Assembly (NCBI RefSeq): GCF_900231165.1
Contig: NZ_LT960614.1
Span: 2,664,550 to 2,728,549 of the forward strand
Direction: 5' to 3'
Origin: Hartmannibacter diazotrophicus
GTDB lineage: Bacteria > Pseudomonadota > Alphaproteobacteria > Rhizobiales > Pleomorphomonadaceae
Length of the DNA: 64,000 nucleotides
A program made the position numbers and the translations under genes. Below the pieces are notes generated by a model that worked only from the letters and a program-made list of their open reading frames with translations, did no database searches and was not told the origin of the DNA. Positions 1-10,468 of this stretch are shown here, one piece after another (position 1 is the stretch's first letter; each line of letters starts with the position of its first letter).

Positions 1-275
1 AGGCGCACGACCATCCCCCGCTGTGCCAGTACACGGGCCGCCACAAAGCCGTCGCCGCCGTTGTTGCCTGGACCGCAGACGACCGTCACCCGCGTGCCAT
101 GGCGATGGCGGGCCACCACATCGTCGGCGATTGCCAGTCCGGCATTCTCCATCAGGGTGCTGCCGCTCGTCCCCTTCTCGATGGTCATGCTGTCGGCGCG
201 GCCCATCTCGTCAGGCCGCAGCAGCAGATGAGGACCGGCCGCCGCGAATATCGAGCCTTCGCCTTCCAGCACCAT
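1..275 (-). CDS. nnr: NAD(P)H-hydrate epimerase domain, partial (window edge)
   Basis: This is the N-terminal part of a YjeF-type NAD(P)H-hydrate repair enzyme, which epimerises damaged (hydrated) NAD(P)H. The first 91 codons are present and the rest lies left of the window. The hallmark glycine-rich motif CGPGNNGGDGFVAARVL is visible near residue 70, preceded by LMENAGLAIAD, both typical of the YjeF_N domain. In many alphaproteobacteria the protein is a fusion with a C-terminal dehydratase domain; this cannot be tested here. It is divergent from glnB, a pairing common in rhizobia. The start at 275 is the only sensible ATG before the conserved block. Confidence 0.85.
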   Translation of the reverse strand, partial: MVLEGEGSIFAAAGPHLLLRPDEMGRADSMTIEKGTSGSTLMENAGLAIADDVVARHRHGTRVTVVCGPGNNGGDGFVAARVLAQRGMVVR

Positions 276-1019
<744 letters not shown>

Positions 1020-1022
1020 TCG

Positions 1023-1054
1023 AAGCCGGCGGATCATGGATCCGCCGGCTTTGT
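1023..1054 (+). terminator. Strong hairpin between glnB and glnA
   Basis: A perfect 13-base-pair stem (1023-1035 with 1039-1051) closes a three-base ATG loop four bases after the glnB stop. Only a short, interrupted T stretch follows (TTTGTCCGTTTT). It could partially terminate transcription, or stabilise the 3' end of a glnB message and set the glnB:glnA ratio. Confidence 0.6.
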
Positions 1055-1220
1055 CCGTTTTCTCAAAATTTGCGGTGGGTCCGGCTGGCAAGGCATTGGC
1101 TTGCCGGCCAAAACCTGCTTAGTTTCGCGGGCCTGAGCGTCCGCGATTTGCCGTCTCCATCATTCGGCCTATATTGCGGACCACCAAAAGCAACAACCCT
1201 GAGATTCAAAGGGAAGGCTA

Positions 1221-2630
1221 ATGACGACCGCAGCCGACGTCCTCAAAATGATCAAGGACAACGACGTCAAGTTCGTTGACCTGCGCTTCACCGATCCTCG
1301 CGGCAAGATGCAACACGTGACCTTCGACGTGGGCCTTGTGGATGAAGACATGTTCGCCGAGGGCACCGCCTTCGACGGGTCTTCGATTGCTGGCTGGAAG
1401 GCCATCAACGAGTCGGACATGACGCTGATTCTCGACCCCGAGACGGCACACATGGATCCCTTCTTCGCCCAGTCGACGCTGGTCATCACCTGCGACGTGG
1501 TCGATCCGATCTCCGGCGAGCCCTACAACCGCGACCCCCGCTCGATCGCCAAGAAGGCCGAGGCCTACATGGCCGGCGCCGGCATCGGCGACACGGTCTT
1601 CTTCGGCCCCGAAGCGGAATTCTTCGTCTTCGACGACGTGAAGTTCGCAGCCGAACCCTACAACACCGGCTTCCGGCTCGACAGCGTCGAACTGCCGACC
1701 AACTCCGATACGGATTACGAGATCGGCAACCTCGGCCACCGCGTCCGCACCAAGGGCGGCTATTTCCCGGTGCCGCCGGTGGACAGCCTGCAGGACATGC
1801 GTTCCGAGATGCTCTCGGTCATGGCCGAGATGGGCGTCACCGTGGAGAAGCATCACCACGAGGTCGCCTCGGCGCAGCATGAACTCGGCATGAAGTTCAA
1901 CACGCTGACCCGCATGGCCGATCAGACGCAGATCTACAAGTATGTGATCCATCAGGTCGCCAACGCCTATGGCAAGACCGCCACCTTCATGCCGAAGCCT
2001 GTCTTCGGCGACAATGGCTCGGGCATGCACGTGCACCAGTCGATCTGGAAGGACGGCAAGCCGGTCTTCGCCGGCAACCAGTATGCGGACCTTTCGGAAA
2101 CCTGCCTCTTCTACATCGGCGGCATCCTGAAGCACGCCAAGGCGATCAACGCCTTCTCCAACCCGTCGACCAACTCCTACAAGCGTCTGGTCCCGGGCTA
2201 TGAGGCCCCCGTGCTGCTCGCCTACTCGGCGCGCAACCGTTCGGCCTCCTGCCGTATCCCCTACACGACCAACCCGAAGGCCAAGCGCGTCGAGACCCGC
2301 TTCCCCGATCCGTCGGCGAACCCGTATCTCTGCTTCACCGCGCTGCTGATGGCTGGCCTCGACGGCATCAAGAACAAGATCCATCCCGGCGACGCGATGG
2401 ACAAGAACCTCTACGACCTTCCTGCAGAGGAACTGAAGGCGATCCCGACCGTCGCCGGCTCCCTGCGCGAGGCGCTCTCCGCGCTCGACGCGGACCGCGA
2501 CTTCCTGAAGGCCGGTGGCGTCATGGACGACGATTTCATCGACAGCTTCATCGAGCTGAAGATGGAAGAGAACATGCGCTACGAGATGACGCCGCACCCG
2601 GTCGAGTTCGACCTCTACTACTCGGTCTGA
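1221..2630 (+). CDS. glnA: Glutamine synthetase type I
   Basis: GlnA condenses glutamate and ammonia with ATP in the cytoplasm as a dodecamer; it is the entry point of nitrogen assimilation. It has 469 residues, normal for bacterial GSI. The adenylylation site is in [10 protein letters not shown], with the tyrosine at residue 398 counting Met (Tyr397 in the standard numbering), so GlnE-type control is expected. The metal and ATP motifs [10 protein letters not shown] and [10 protein letters not shown] are present. AAGGGAAGG precedes the ATG. It follows glnB on the same strand and ends at a clear intrinsic terminator. Confidence 0.98.
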   Translation: MTTAADVLKMIKDNDVKFVDLRFTDPRGKMQHVTFDVGLVDEDMFAEGTAFDGSSIAGWKAINESDMTLILDPETAHMDPFFAQSTLVITCDVVDPISGEPYNRDPRSIAKKAEAYMAGAGIGDTVFFGPEAEFFVFDDVKFAAEPYNTGFRLDSVELPTNSDTDYEIGNLGHRVRTKGGYFPVPPVDSLQDMRSEMLSVMAEMGVTVEKHHHEVASAQHELGMKFNTLTRMADQTQIYKYVIHQVANAYGKTATFMPKPVFGDNGSGMHVHQSIWKDGKPVFAGNQYADLSETCLFYIGGILKHAKAINAFSNPSTNSYKRLVPGYEAPVLLAYSARNRSASCRIPYTTNPKAKRVETRFPDPSANPYLCFTALLMAGLDGIKNKIHPGDAMDKNLYDLPAEELKAIPTVAGSLREALSALDADRDFLKAGGVMDDDFIDSFIELKMEENMRYEMTPHPVEFDLYYSV

Positions 2631-2670
2631 GGCGCGTCTGTCGTCGGGCACGACGGCTTGAAGAATTGGG

Positions 2671-2702
2671 CGGCGGGAACATCCATGTTCCCGCCGTTTT
2701 TT
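2671..2702 (+). terminator. Intrinsic terminator of glnA
   Basis: A perfect 11-base-pair stem (2671-2681 with 2686-2696) has a four-base loop and is followed by six T residues. It lies 40 bases after the glnA stop. Confidence 0.9.
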
Positions 2703-2930
2703 ATTGCAGGTCGTGGCGAGCTGACTGTTTGGCGCAACGCCGAACCCAGTGCCTCTGGCGATATCCGCGCATGACAGCATGTTGTTTCATATAGCGGAAA
2801 GCCCCACGGGATGAGCAATCTTCCCTAATGCACGGAAGCGCCTTGGCGTTTCCGGTTATGTCGTTCGATTTACGGCTTATAAACCGAACAATGCGCAATT
2901 CTTCTTATGGCCTGAGCGCGCGAGGAAGAA

Positions 2931-4625
2931 ATGCGACTGACAATTTCACGGAAGCTTGGATTTCTATTTGGAGCCCTGCTCTGCCTTGGCGGCGGTTTGG
3001 GCTATGTCGGCTATGCGTCTGTCCGCAGCGTTGCCGATCTCGGCATCCAGGTCGGCGAGGATCTTGCCCCCCTTGGCGATGCGGCCATGGAGATCAAGCT
3101 CGCGGCGACGCGCTCGCATCTGCTCTTTGAAGAAATCATGGCCGGCGATACGTCCGAGGATATCGCCGAGGTCTGGTCGCTGCTGGACGAGAGCCTCTTT
3201 TATGCCAATGCCATTTTGAACGGCGGCAGCAACAGCGAAGGCTCCTTCGTTCCAACCCGGTCGCCCGTCGTTCGGGAAAAGATCGAGGAAACGAAAGCCA
3301 AGCTCGGCGAATTCATCAAGGTCGCGCACGCCCGCTACGACGGCCGCGACGCCGCGGCCGGTGGTGCCGGCACGCCCGCCGATCAACAGTTCGATGAGGC
3401 GTTCGACACTCTCCTCCAAACGGCGGACGAAGCCGAGGAGGCAATCCACCACGACATGACCGCCGGTCTTGCGGAGTTGAAGGCGGAAGTCGCCGCCACC
3501 AACAGAACCGTGCTCGTCACGGCGCTCCTGCTCGCCGTCGTGACGGTGGCGGGAATGTTCTTCGCCCAATACCGCATTTCCGCGCGCACGGCCGCTCTGG
3601 GGAAAGTGGCAATGTCGCTGGCAGCCGGCGACCAGAATGCCCCGATGCCCGACTGGTCTTCCAGCGACGAACTCGGCGATCTCAGGGAGGCCCTTGCCGC
3701 CTTCCGCAAGGCATTGTCGCGCCAGAACGAAATGTCGCGCGATCTGATTGAACAGGATGCGGCAGCCAAGCTGGAACAGAAGCAGATGATGACCCGCGTC
3801 TCCCAGGAGTTCCGGCAGACGACGGAAGGCTATTTCGCCTCCCTGGAGAAGGCATCGAACGCCCTGCAATCGTCCGTCACCACCCTCGATGCCTCGTTCG
3901 GGTCCTCGCAATCGACCGCGGAGAAGACTGAGAGCGCAGCCGCCGACGTTGCCAGCAACGTGCAGGCCGTCGCGGCGGCGGCGGAAGAGCTGGCAACCTC
4001 GATCGGCGAGATTGGCCGCCAGGTCGGCACGACCACAGAAATCGTCTCCAATGCGTCGGCCCACGCGGATGCGACCAACCAGAGGATTACGGGACTGGCA
4101 ACGGCCGCCGACAAGATTGGAGCCGTCGTCAGCCTGATCCAGGACATCGCCGAGCAGACCAATCTTCTGGCGCTCAACGCCACCATCGAAGCCGCCCGCG
4201 CGGGGGAAGCTGGCAAGGGCTTTGCCGTGGTTGCGGCCGAGGTCAAGGAACTCGCCACCCAGACGGCCAAGGCGACGGACGAAATCAGCAGCCAGATTGC
4301 GGCCATCCAGGCGGCAACCGGCGACGCGGTTTCGGCGATCGGCGATATCAGCGACCGCATGCGTACCGTCAACAGCCATACGGCGTCGATCGCGGCATCC
4401 GTGTCGCAACAGGGAACGGCCACATCCGAAATCGCGCGCAGCGTTCAAACAACCTCGCAGCGCACCGACGACGTGACCGAGAACATGCAGGCCATGCGCA
4501 GCGGACTGGAAGCCGCCAAGAGATCGTCCGATGGCGTTCGCGACACAAGCAGCGCCGTTGCGAGCCAGACGGCGGAGCTGCGCAATGCGGTCAACGCCTT
4601 CCTGCGCAGGATCGAGGCCGCCTGA
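2931..4625 (+). CDS. Methyl-accepting chemotaxis protein
   Basis: This is a membrane chemoreceptor of 564 residues that would signal to CheA/CheW. A first membrane helix lies at about residues 9-31, then a roughly 160-residue periplasmic sensor rich in charged helices, and a second helix at about 193-213. A HAMP-like region (about 214-270) and the cytoplasmic signalling domain follow. The highly conserved hairpin tip is present ([20 protein letters not shown], then [15 protein letters not shown]). The C-terminus lacks a CheR/CheB pentapeptide. GAGGAAGAA precedes the ATG. No che genes are nearby, so it is an orphan receptor; its ligand cannot be deduced. Confidence 0.95.
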   Translation: MRLTISRKLGFLFGALLCLGGGLGYVGYASVRSVADLGIQVGEDLAPLGDAAMEIKLAATRSHLLFEEIMAGDTSEDIAEVWSLLDESLFYANAILNGGSNSEGSFVPTRSPVVREKIEETKAKLGEFIKVAHARYDGRDAAAGGAGTPADQQFDEAFDTLLQTADEAEEAIHHDMTAGLAELKAEVAATNRTVLVTALLLAVVTVAGMFFAQYRISARTAALGKVAMSLAAGDQNAPMPDWSSSDELGDLREALAAFRKALSRQNEMSRDLIEQDAAAKLEQKQMMTRVSQEFRQTTEGYFASLEKASNALQSSVTTLDASFGSSQSTAEKTESAAADVASNVQAVAAAAEELATSIGEIGRQVGTTTEIVSNASAHADATNQRITGLATAADKIGAVVSLIQDIAEQTNLLALNATIEAARAGEAGKGFAVVAAEVKELATQTAKATDEISSQIAAIQAATGDAVSAIGDISDRMRTVNSHTASIAASVSQQGTATSEIARSVQTTSQRTDDVTENMQAMRSGLEAAKRSSDGVRDTSSAVASQTAELRNAVNAFLRRIEAA

Positions 4626-4654
4626 TCCAACCGTCCCGGATGACCATGAGGAAC

Positions 4655-4686
4655 GAGCGTCGGCGAGGCATCGCCGGCGCTCTTTT
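4655..4686 (+). terminator. Intrinsic terminator of the chemoreceptor gene
   Basis: An 11-base-pair stem (4655-4665 with 4672-4682, one G-T pair) with a six-base loop is followed by TTTT, 30 bases after the mcp stop. Confidence 0.75.
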
Positions 4687-4842
4687 CATTCAAGGCGGCT
4701 CAGCTTGTCGCACTGGACGGGCGCATGGTTTCACCGGACGAATGGAACGACTATCTAAGGGAAGTGGCGACAATCAATCCGCCGGCTGTGGCGCCGCAGA
4801 CAGCCCGATCCTTTCCCTCAAAGAGCGTGCACCAGACGATCC

Positions 4843-5025
4843 ATGCCCCCGATTTCATCCCCCTGCGTCAAGATATGCGTCATCGACGAGACATCCGGCC
4901 TTTGCCGAGGCTGCCTGCGCACGCTGGACGAAATCGCCCGCTGGGGCGCGCTGACCGAATCGGAACGGCAGACCGTGATGCGCTCGCTGCCGGACCGCCG
5001 CGGCAGACTGAGCGGAGAGAACTGA
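4843..5025 (+). CDS. DUF1289 family small cysteine protein
   Basis: This 60-residue protein carries the DUF1289 signature: an SPCVKICVID start, then LCRGCLRTLDEIARW. Four cysteines (residues 8, 12, 21 and 24) are spaced like a small metal-binding site. The molecular function of the family is unknown. Its stop codon overlaps the ATG of the next gene by one base, so the two are translationally coupled. In rhizobia this family commonly sits beside a membrane aspartic protease, which matters for reading the next gene. Confidence 0.88.
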   Translation: MPPISSPCVKICVIDETSGLCRGCLRTLDEIARWGALTESERQTVMRSLPDRRGRLSGEN

Positions 5026-5336
5026 TGCGCAATCCCGTTTTCCTCGCCGGCCTTGCCATCATCTTCGGCGCACTCACCATCCTCCTCCTTTTCGGCGACG
5101 GTGGGACGATCGCCGGCATGAGTTCGGATAATTTCGCCCGGCTGGCGCAGTTGACCGCCATTCTCCTGCTTGTCTCGGGCGGTGTCGTCGCTTCGCGGGC
5201 CGGCCCGCGCACCCATCTGAAATCGGCTCTCTTCTGGATCGCGGTTTGCGCGGCGCTCGTCGTCGGCTATCAGATGTTCCACGCCGATGAGGGGTCTTTG
5301 AACATCGCCCCGTCGTCCAACGCCCAAAATGTCTGA
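5025..5336 (+). CDS. Small membrane protein resembling only the N-terminal anchor of TIGR02281-type aspartic proteases
   Basis: This 103-residue protein has three hydrophobic segments (about residues 4-23, 40-58 and 69-85). The layout of a membrane helix, an S/D-D/N-F-A-R-L turn, a second helix, an ASRxG loop and a third helix resembles the membrane portion of the clan AA aspartic proteases that usually follow DUF1289 genes in rhizobia. Those proteins continue into a periplasmic protease domain with a D-T/S-G motif. Here the frame stops 15 bases before the next gene and no D-T-G motif exists. I infer a shortened descendant of that gene; the similarity is from memory and needs a profile search. 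Confidence 0.6.
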   Translation: MRNPVFLAGLAIIFGALTILLLFGDGGTIAGMSSDNFARLAQLTAILLLVSGGVVASRAGPRTHLKSALFWIAVCAALVVGYQMFHADEGSLNIAPSSNAQNV

Positions 5337-5351
5337 AGTCCGGAAGAGGTC

Positions 5352-6233
5352 ATGGTGGAAACCGAAGCGCTTGAAGTCCTGAGCAGCCGCCTGGAACGTC
5401 TGATCGATGTCCTTGAACGAGCCGTCCCGCCCGCTCTCGCAAAACCCGACTTCAAGGCAGCCGACGCCTTCGTCTGGCAGGCGTCGATGCGCCGTCTCCA
5501 GCCCGTCGAGCGCGTCAACCGGGTCGAGATCGGCTTGCTCAAGGGAATCGATCGCAGCAGGGACATTCTGGTCGAAAACACCGAGCGTTTCGCCGAGGGC
5601 TTTCCGGCCAACAACGTGCTGCTCTGGGGCGCGCGCGGCATGGGCAAGTCGTCGCTCGTCAAGGCCGCGCAGGCCGATGTGAACGCCCGGCTTGCTCCGG
5701 ACGCCTCGCCGCTCAAGCTGATCGAGATTCACCGCGAGGAAATCGAGAGCCTGCCGGACCTCATGATGCTGCTGCGCCCGGCACCGTTCCGCTTCGTCAT
5801 CTTCTGCGACGACCTCTCCTTCGACCACGACGACACCAGCTACAAGTCGCTGAAGGCCGTCCTTGACGGCGGCATCGAGGGACGCCCCGAAAACGTGCTC
5901 TTCTACGCAACGTCCAACCGGCGCCATCTCCTGCCCCGCGACATGATGGAGAACGAGCGCTCGACGGCGATCAATCCCAGCGAGGCGGTCGAGGAGAAGG
6001 TGTCCCTGTCCGACCGTTTCGGCCTCTGGCTCGGTTTCCACAAGTGCTCGCAAGACGAATATCTTGCCATGGTGACCGGCTACGTCGACCGCTTCGGCCT
6101 GCGGATCGATCCGGAAGACCTCCGCGCCGAAGCGCTCGAATGGGCAACGACCCGCGGCGCACGGTCCGGGCGCGTTGCCTGGCAATACGTCCAGGATCTC
6201 GCCGGAAGACAGAAAAAGCCGCTGTCCCTTTAG
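5352..6233 (+). CDS. DUF815-family AAA+ ATPase
   Basis: This 293-residue P-loop ATPase is of the DUF815 family. The Walker A motif GARGMGKSSL lies at about residues 97-106. Walker B FVIFCDDLSF lies at about 149-158, and FYATSNRRHLLPRDM is the sensor-like segment typical of the family. No substrate or partner is established for DUF815 proteins. It follows the small membrane gene on the same strand by 15 bases and is probably part of the same transcript. The last codons overlap the T-tract of the terminator that serves the convergent lipoprotein gene. Confidence 0.88.
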   Translation: MVETEALEVLSSRLERLIDVLERAVPPALAKPDFKAADAFVWQASMRRLQPVERVNRVEIGLLKGIDRSRDILVENTERFAEGFPANNVLLWGARGMGKSSLVKAAQADVNARLAPDASPLKLIEIHREEIESLPDLMMLLRPAPFRFVIFCDDLSFDHDDTSYKSLKAVLDGGIEGRPENVLFYATSNRRHLLPRDMMENERSTAINPSEAVEEKVSLSDRFGLWLGFHKCSQDEYLAMVTGYVDRFGLRIDPEDLRAEALEWATTRGARSGRVAWQYVQDLAGRQKKPLSL

Positions 6234-6243
6234 AACAGCGGCT
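6213..6243 (-). terminator. Terminator of the NlpD-like gene
   Basis: A perfect nine-base-pair stem (6217-6225 with 6235-6243) is followed, reading leftwards, by a run of A on the plus strand that is a U tract in the minus-strand RNA. It lies between convergent genes and overlaps the last codons of the DUF815 gene. Confidence 0.75.
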
Positions 6244-6273
6244 CTCCGTCAGACCAGATTTCTAAATGGTCGA

Positions 6274-7701
6274 TCAGCTCGACATGTAGGGGGTCGGGTC
6301 GATCGGGCGGTTGCCCTCGCGCAGTTCGAAATGGAGCTGCGGGCGCGTCACCGAGCCGGTGTCGCCGACACGGCCGATCATCTGGCCGCGCTTCACGCTG
6401 TCGCCGCGCCGGACGAGCAGTTCGCTGGCATGCGCATAGGCCGAAACCATGCCGTTCGGATGCTTGATCAGCACCAGGTTGCCGTAGCCCTTGAGCTCGT
6501 TGCCGGAGTAGATGACCGTTCCGGCCTCCGCCGCCTTGATCGGCGTTCCTTCCGGCGCATCGAGGTTGATGCCGTCATTGCGGTCGCCATTGGGCTTCTT
6601 GCCGAAGGCGGAAATGATGCGCCCCTGCACCGGCCAGCGGAAGCTCGGCGAGTCGCCGGTCTGGGCAGCCGTCGGGGTCTTCGCCGGTTCGGCGGCAGGC
6701 GCGACATTCGCGACGGTCGTCTCTGGGGCGGGCTCGTGCTTGGGCAGGGCGGCGGCAGCAGGCATCGGCGTCAGACCTGTGGCTTGGGGATTCGTCTTGG
6801 CGGCTTCCAGCTTCGCCGGCGCACCTTCAGGCAACCTGGCCGAAGCGGAGGTACCGGCCGGCGCTCGGGCCGGCTGCGGCGGCAAACGGACAGCGTCCGT
6901 CATCGTGTTCGTTTCCAGCGACGCCACCTGCTTTGGCTGGGCGGCGTTTGCGGGGATCATCAGCTTCTGGCCGATGCGAATCGGATCGGACGCTTTGATG
7001 TTGTTCGCCGCCGCAAGCTCGGAGGAGCGCATGCCGTGGTTGTTGGCGATGCGTCCGAGCGAGTCGCCCGGCTTCACGACGTAGACGTTATCGGCAACGG
7101 TCGTCCGGCTGGGCGCGGCACCGGTCGAGGCGACCTGGCCCGAAATGGCGGATGCGGCCGGGTCCAGTTGGCGCCCTGCGGAATTGTAGATCGGGATCAC
7201 GACCTGGGACCCGGCAACAGCTTGCGACGGGCTCGTCAGGCCGTTGACCTTCATGATCGCATCGCGAGGCACGGAGTAGCGCCGCGACAGAGTATCGATC
7301 GTCTCGCCGTCGCGCAGCATGACGACGGTCCCGCCGGTGCGTGACCAGCCGGGCTCGATGGGCTTGCTGGCGGCGTCGGTAACGGACGGCGCCGCGGCAA
7401 TCGTCTGAGAACCGCTGCCGTAGGCCGGCCCGATCGCGGCACCCTGCACGGGCGGCAACGTCGTCGTCGATACACTGGTGCTGGGCGCGGGTGTGGCGGT
7501 ATCGGGCAGCGAGCCTGTATAGGCCACGTCAGCGCCCGGCTGCACGCTTGCCATCGTGGCCATGCGGTTGGGCGTCGGATCGAAGAAGCTGTCGAATCGG
7601 GAAACGTCGCCGCTGCATCCTGCGAGAGCGCTCGAAAGCAGGGCGAGCGCACCGACTCCCGAAAAAAGCCTAAGCTGCCGAACTCTTGAAGTATCACGCA
7701 T
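6274..7701 (-). CDS. NlpD/DipM-like lipoprotein, two LysM domains and a degenerate M23 domain
   Basis: This is a 475-residue envelope protein with a lipoprotein signal at the N-terminus (LLSSALAGC lipobox). Two LysM peptidoglycan-binding modules follow (around RDGETIDTLSRRYSVP and VVKPGDSLGRIANNHG), then a Pro/Ala-rich linker and a C-terminal M23/LytM domain. In the M23 domain the first zinc ligands are replaced: where active enzymes have H-x3-D, it reads NDGINLDAP. The later AYAH and LHFEL histidines remain. This matches NlpD-type amidase activators rather than active endopeptidases. The start is set at 7701 because the lipobox needs it; longer frames add a leader with no signal peptide. Expected role: septal peptidoglycan hydrolysis control. 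Confidence 0.88.
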   Translation of the reverse strand: MRDTSRVRQLRLFSGVGALALLSSALAGCSGDVSRFDSFFDPTPNRMATMASVQPGADVAYTGSLPDTATPAPSTSVSTTTLPPVQGAAIGPAYGSGSQTIAAAPSVTDAASKPIEPGWSRTGGTVVMLRDGETIDTLSRRYSVPRDAIMKVNGLTSPSQAVAGSQVVIPIYNSAGRQLDPAASAISGQVASTGAAPSRTTVADNVYVVKPGDSLGRIANNHGMRSSELAAANNIKASDPIRIGQKLMIPANAAQPKQVASLETNTMTDAVRLPPQPARAPAGTSASARLPEGAPAKLEAAKTNPQATGLTPMPAAAALPKHEPAPETTVANVAPAAEPAKTPTAAQTGDSPSFRWPVQGRIISAFGKKPNGDRNDGINLDAPEGTPIKAAEAGTVIYSGNELKGYGNLVLIKHPNGMVSAYAHASELLVRRGDSVKRGQMIGRVGDTGSVTRPQLHFELREGNRPIDPTPYMSS

Positions 7702-8112
7702 TATGATGTCTCGCCGAACGATCGTTAACCCGGTCGCGTCAGACAGCGTCCCTGGACAGCCTGTCCCGCGATCAAATTTCAGGCTCCAGCCGCCAAACCC
7801 GGCAACTCGGGATGGCGACTTCTTGATGGCGATTACACCTCGGTAACATTGACAAAGACTTAAATTCACAGCCCGCTGGCGGGCATCGTCAGGCAATGTG
7901 TTGAAATTGCGCCGCCCGGCCGTAGCAGAATGCAAGATGTCATGCGTAAATTTTGCCGGCACAGTAACGGCACCGCCGCGGAACCCGCCGCAAAAGCGGC
8001 ATTCGGCCAAGGGAAGCCTTGCGAGGCGGCGGTTCGGCCATAGGTGGCAGAAAAATAATGAGGCAATCGCGCTTCGACGTTGGGAATCAGAGCTGCGACT
8101 CAGGGCCGCGAC
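7702..8112. other. Intergenic region upstream of the NlpD-like gene
   Basis: No credible gene is seen in these 411 bases; the open frames are shadows of neighbours. It must carry the promoter of the lipoprotein gene, but no well-spaced -35/-10 pair was recognised. A short direct repeat containing GCGACTCAGG occurs just downstream of the acylphosphatase stop. Confidence 0.4.
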
Positions 8113-8391
8113 TCAGGCGGTCGGCAGGACCTCGAATCCCAGGGCGACGGGCTCATCGGCATCGACGGCGTTCACATCGGAGACGACGGCGAGCGACGGC
8201 CCGTTCCGGCAATCGGCAAGCATGATTCCGACCGCCTCGTCCGGTCCGGCAAAGAGGGCTTCGACCTCTCCGGAATGACGATTGCGAACCCAGCCGGAAA
8301 GCCCGAGCGCACGGGCACGACGATGGCACCAGTCACGGTAACCGACGCCCTGGACACGACCGGTGATCCGCACAAGCACGGTGCGTGACAT
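8113..8391 (-). CDS. acyP: Acylphosphatase
   Basis: This small cytoplasmic enzyme hydrolyses acyl phosphates such as carbamoyl or acetyl phosphate. At 92 residues it has normal length. The phosphate-binding loop RITGRVQGVGYRDW, including the catalytic arginine, and the catalytic asparagine region GWVRNRHSGEVEALF are both intact. The start at 8391 is preferred over a longer frame because GGGGAGG lies seven bases upstream. It lies between the carboxylase and lipoprotein genes on the same strand. Confidence 0.92.
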   Translation of the reverse strand: MSRTVLVRITGRVQGVGYRDWCHRRARALGLSGWVRNRHSGEVEALFAGPDEAVGIMLADCRNGPSLAVVSDVNAVDADEPVALGFEVLPTA

Positions 8392-8452
8392 CGCAGCAGC
8401 CTCCCCATTCATCGGCAACGAGCAGGCCGTCATTGTCTACGCGGGAACGCCG

Positions 8453-10468
8453 TCACGCAAATTCGAGAATCACCGCGTCGACCGCCAGGCTGTCGCCGGG
8501 CTTGGCGTTGATCTTGCCGATCTTGCCGTCACGCTCGGCCCTCAGCACGTTTTCCATCTTCATCGCCTCGACGACGGCCAGGATCTCGCCCGTCTTGACC
8601 TCCTGTCCCTCGTCGACGGCGATCGAGACGACGAGCCCCGGCATCGGGCAGAGAAGGAACTTCGACATGTCCGGCGGGACCTTCACCGGCATCAGGGCGT
8701 CGAGTTCGGCGATCTTCGGCGTCATGACGCGAGCGAAAGTGGTGACGCCGCCGTGCGACAGGAGCATGCCGGACGATGCCGGCCGCACCTGGACGGCCAC
8801 CTCGGTCTCGCCGATCATTCCGCGCCAGAGTGAATCGCCCGGCCGCCATTCGGAGGTCACGGTCTCCACAGGAGCCCCCTCGCCCACGGCAACGTCAATC
8901 TCCAGCGGCACGGCCGCGAATCCTTCCGGAACCTTGACGGGGATCATCTCCCGGCCGAGGCGTACAACCCACTCATCGCGCCATTTGCCGGAAGCCGGAC
9001 GCAGCCGCCCGGAAATCCCATCAAGGCGCTCGCGGCGCACCAGTTCCATCGCGATTGCCGCCGAAGCCAACACCTTGGTGGTCGTTTCGTTGAGGTCGAT
9101 GCCGGAAAAGCCCTCCGGGAACTCTTCGGCGATGAAGCCCGTGGACAGCATGCCGGCCCGCCAGCGCGGATGCTGCATTAACGCGGAGAGGAACGGGATA
9201 TTCGGCTGGATGCCGTCGATCAGGAATTCGTCGAGTGCCTCCGCCTGCGCATCGATCGCCTCGATCCGGCTCGGCGCGTGCGTCACGAGCTTGGCGATCA
9301 TCGGATCGTAGAACATGGAGATCTCGGCGCCTTCGACGACGCCGGTGTCGTTGCGCACCGTCACGTCGCCGCGGACGCCCTCCTCCGGCGCCCGGTATTT
9401 GACCAGCCGGCCCGTGGACGGAAGGAAATTGCGATAGGGATCCTCGGCATAGACGCGGCTTTCGACAGCCCAGCCCTTGAGCTTGACGTCGCTCTGGGTG
9501 ATCGACAGCTTCTCGCCCGCCGCCACCCGGATCATCTGCTCCACAAGATCGATGCCGGTAATGAGCTCGGTGACGGGATGTTCCACCTGCAGGCGGGTGT
9601 TCATCTCCAGGAAGAAGAAGCTCTTGTCCTGCCCGGCGACAAACTCCACCGTTCCGGCGCTGTCGTAGCCGACCGCCTTGGCCAAAGCCACCGACTGCTC
9701 GCCCATCGCCTTGCGCGTCGCCTCGTCGAGCAGCGGCGACGGCGCTTCCTCGATGACCTTCTGGTTTCGGCGCTGGATCGAGCATTCGCGCTCGCCGAGA
9801 TAGATGACGTTGCCGTGCTTGTCGCCGAGCAACTGGATCTCGATATGGCGCGGATTGGTGATAAATTTCTCGATGAAGACACGGTCGTCGCCGAAGGAGG
9901 ACGCGGCCTCGGACTTGGCGCGGGCAAAGCCGTCGGCCACTTCATCGGCGCTCCAGGCAATGCGCATGCCCTTGCCGCCACCGCCGGCCGACGCCTTGAT
10001 CATCACCGGATAGCCGATGTCGTCGGCGATCTTCACCGCCTCCTCCGGCCCCTCGATAACACCGAGGTAGCCGGGAACGGTCGAGACCTTGGCGGCGTTG
10101 GCGAATTTCTTCGATTCGATCTTGTCGCCCATGGCGTCGATCGCCACCGGGTTCGGCCCGATGAACACGATCCCTTCCGCCTCCAGCGCACGGGGAAACG
10201 CCGCGCGTTCGGACAGGAAGCCGTAGCCCGGATGAACGGCCTCGGCGCCCGTCTGCTTGCAGGCGTCCACGATCTTGTCGATCAGGAGGTAGGACTGTGC
10301 GGCTGGCGGCGGACCGATATGCACCGCCTCGTCGGCCATGGCGACGTGCATGGCATCCCGATCGGCGTCAGAGAAGACCGCGACCGTCTTGATCCCCATC
10401 TTCCTGGCCGTCTTGATCACGCGGCAGGCAATTTCGCCCCGGTTCGCGATGAGAATCTTGGAAAACAT
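8453..10468 (-). CDS. pccA: Acetyl/propionyl-CoA carboxylase, biotin-containing alpha subunit
   Basis: This 671-residue protein joins a biotin carboxylase to a biotin carboxyl carrier. The carboxylase part has KILIANRGEIACRV at the N-terminus, the ATP grasp glycine loop SAGGGGKGMRIAW and the catalytic EMNTRLQVEHPVTE. The C-terminal carrier has the biotinylation site AMKM, lysine 637. With a carboxyltransferase beta subunit, not in this window, it would convert propionyl-CoA to methylmalonyl-CoA. Size and domain order favour PccA over the shorter AccC. Confidence 0.93.
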   Translation of the reverse strand: MFSKILIANRGEIACRVIKTARKMGIKTVAVFSDADRDAMHVAMADEAVHIGPPPAAQSYLLIDKIVDACKQTGAEAVHPGYGFLSERAAFPRALEAEGIVFIGPNPVAIDAMGDKIESKKFANAAKVSTVPGYLGVIEGPEEAVKIADDIGYPVMIKASAGGGGKGMRIAWSADEVADGFARAKSEAASSFGDDRVFIEKFITNPRHIEIQLLGDKHGNVIYLGERECSIQRRNQKVIEEAPSPLLDEATRKAMGEQSVALAKAVGYDSAGTVEFVAGQDKSFFFLEMNTRLQVEHPVTELITGIDLVEQMIRVAAGEKLSITQSDVKLKGWAVESRVYAEDPYRNFLPSTGRLVKYRAPEEGVRGDVTVRNDTGVVEGAEISMFYDPMIAKLVTHAPSRIEAIDAQAEALDEFLIDGIQPNIPFLSALMQHPRWRAGMLSTGFIAEEFPEGFSGIDLNETTTKVLASAAIAMELVRRERLDGISGRLRPASGKWRDEWVVRLGREMIPVKVPEGFAAVPLEIDVAVGEGAPVETVTSEWRPGDSLWRGMIGETEVAVQVRPASSGMLLSHGGVTTFARVMTPKIAELDALMPVKVPPDMSKFLLCPMPGLVVSIAVDEGQEVKTGEILAVVEAMKMENVLRAERDGKIGKINAKPGDSLAVDAVILEFA

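Noticed and set aside
1218-2780. 520-residue frame antisense to glnA
   Set aside because: Fully antisense to a certain glnA and rich in His/Arg/Val as expected from mirrored high-GC codons; no family motif.
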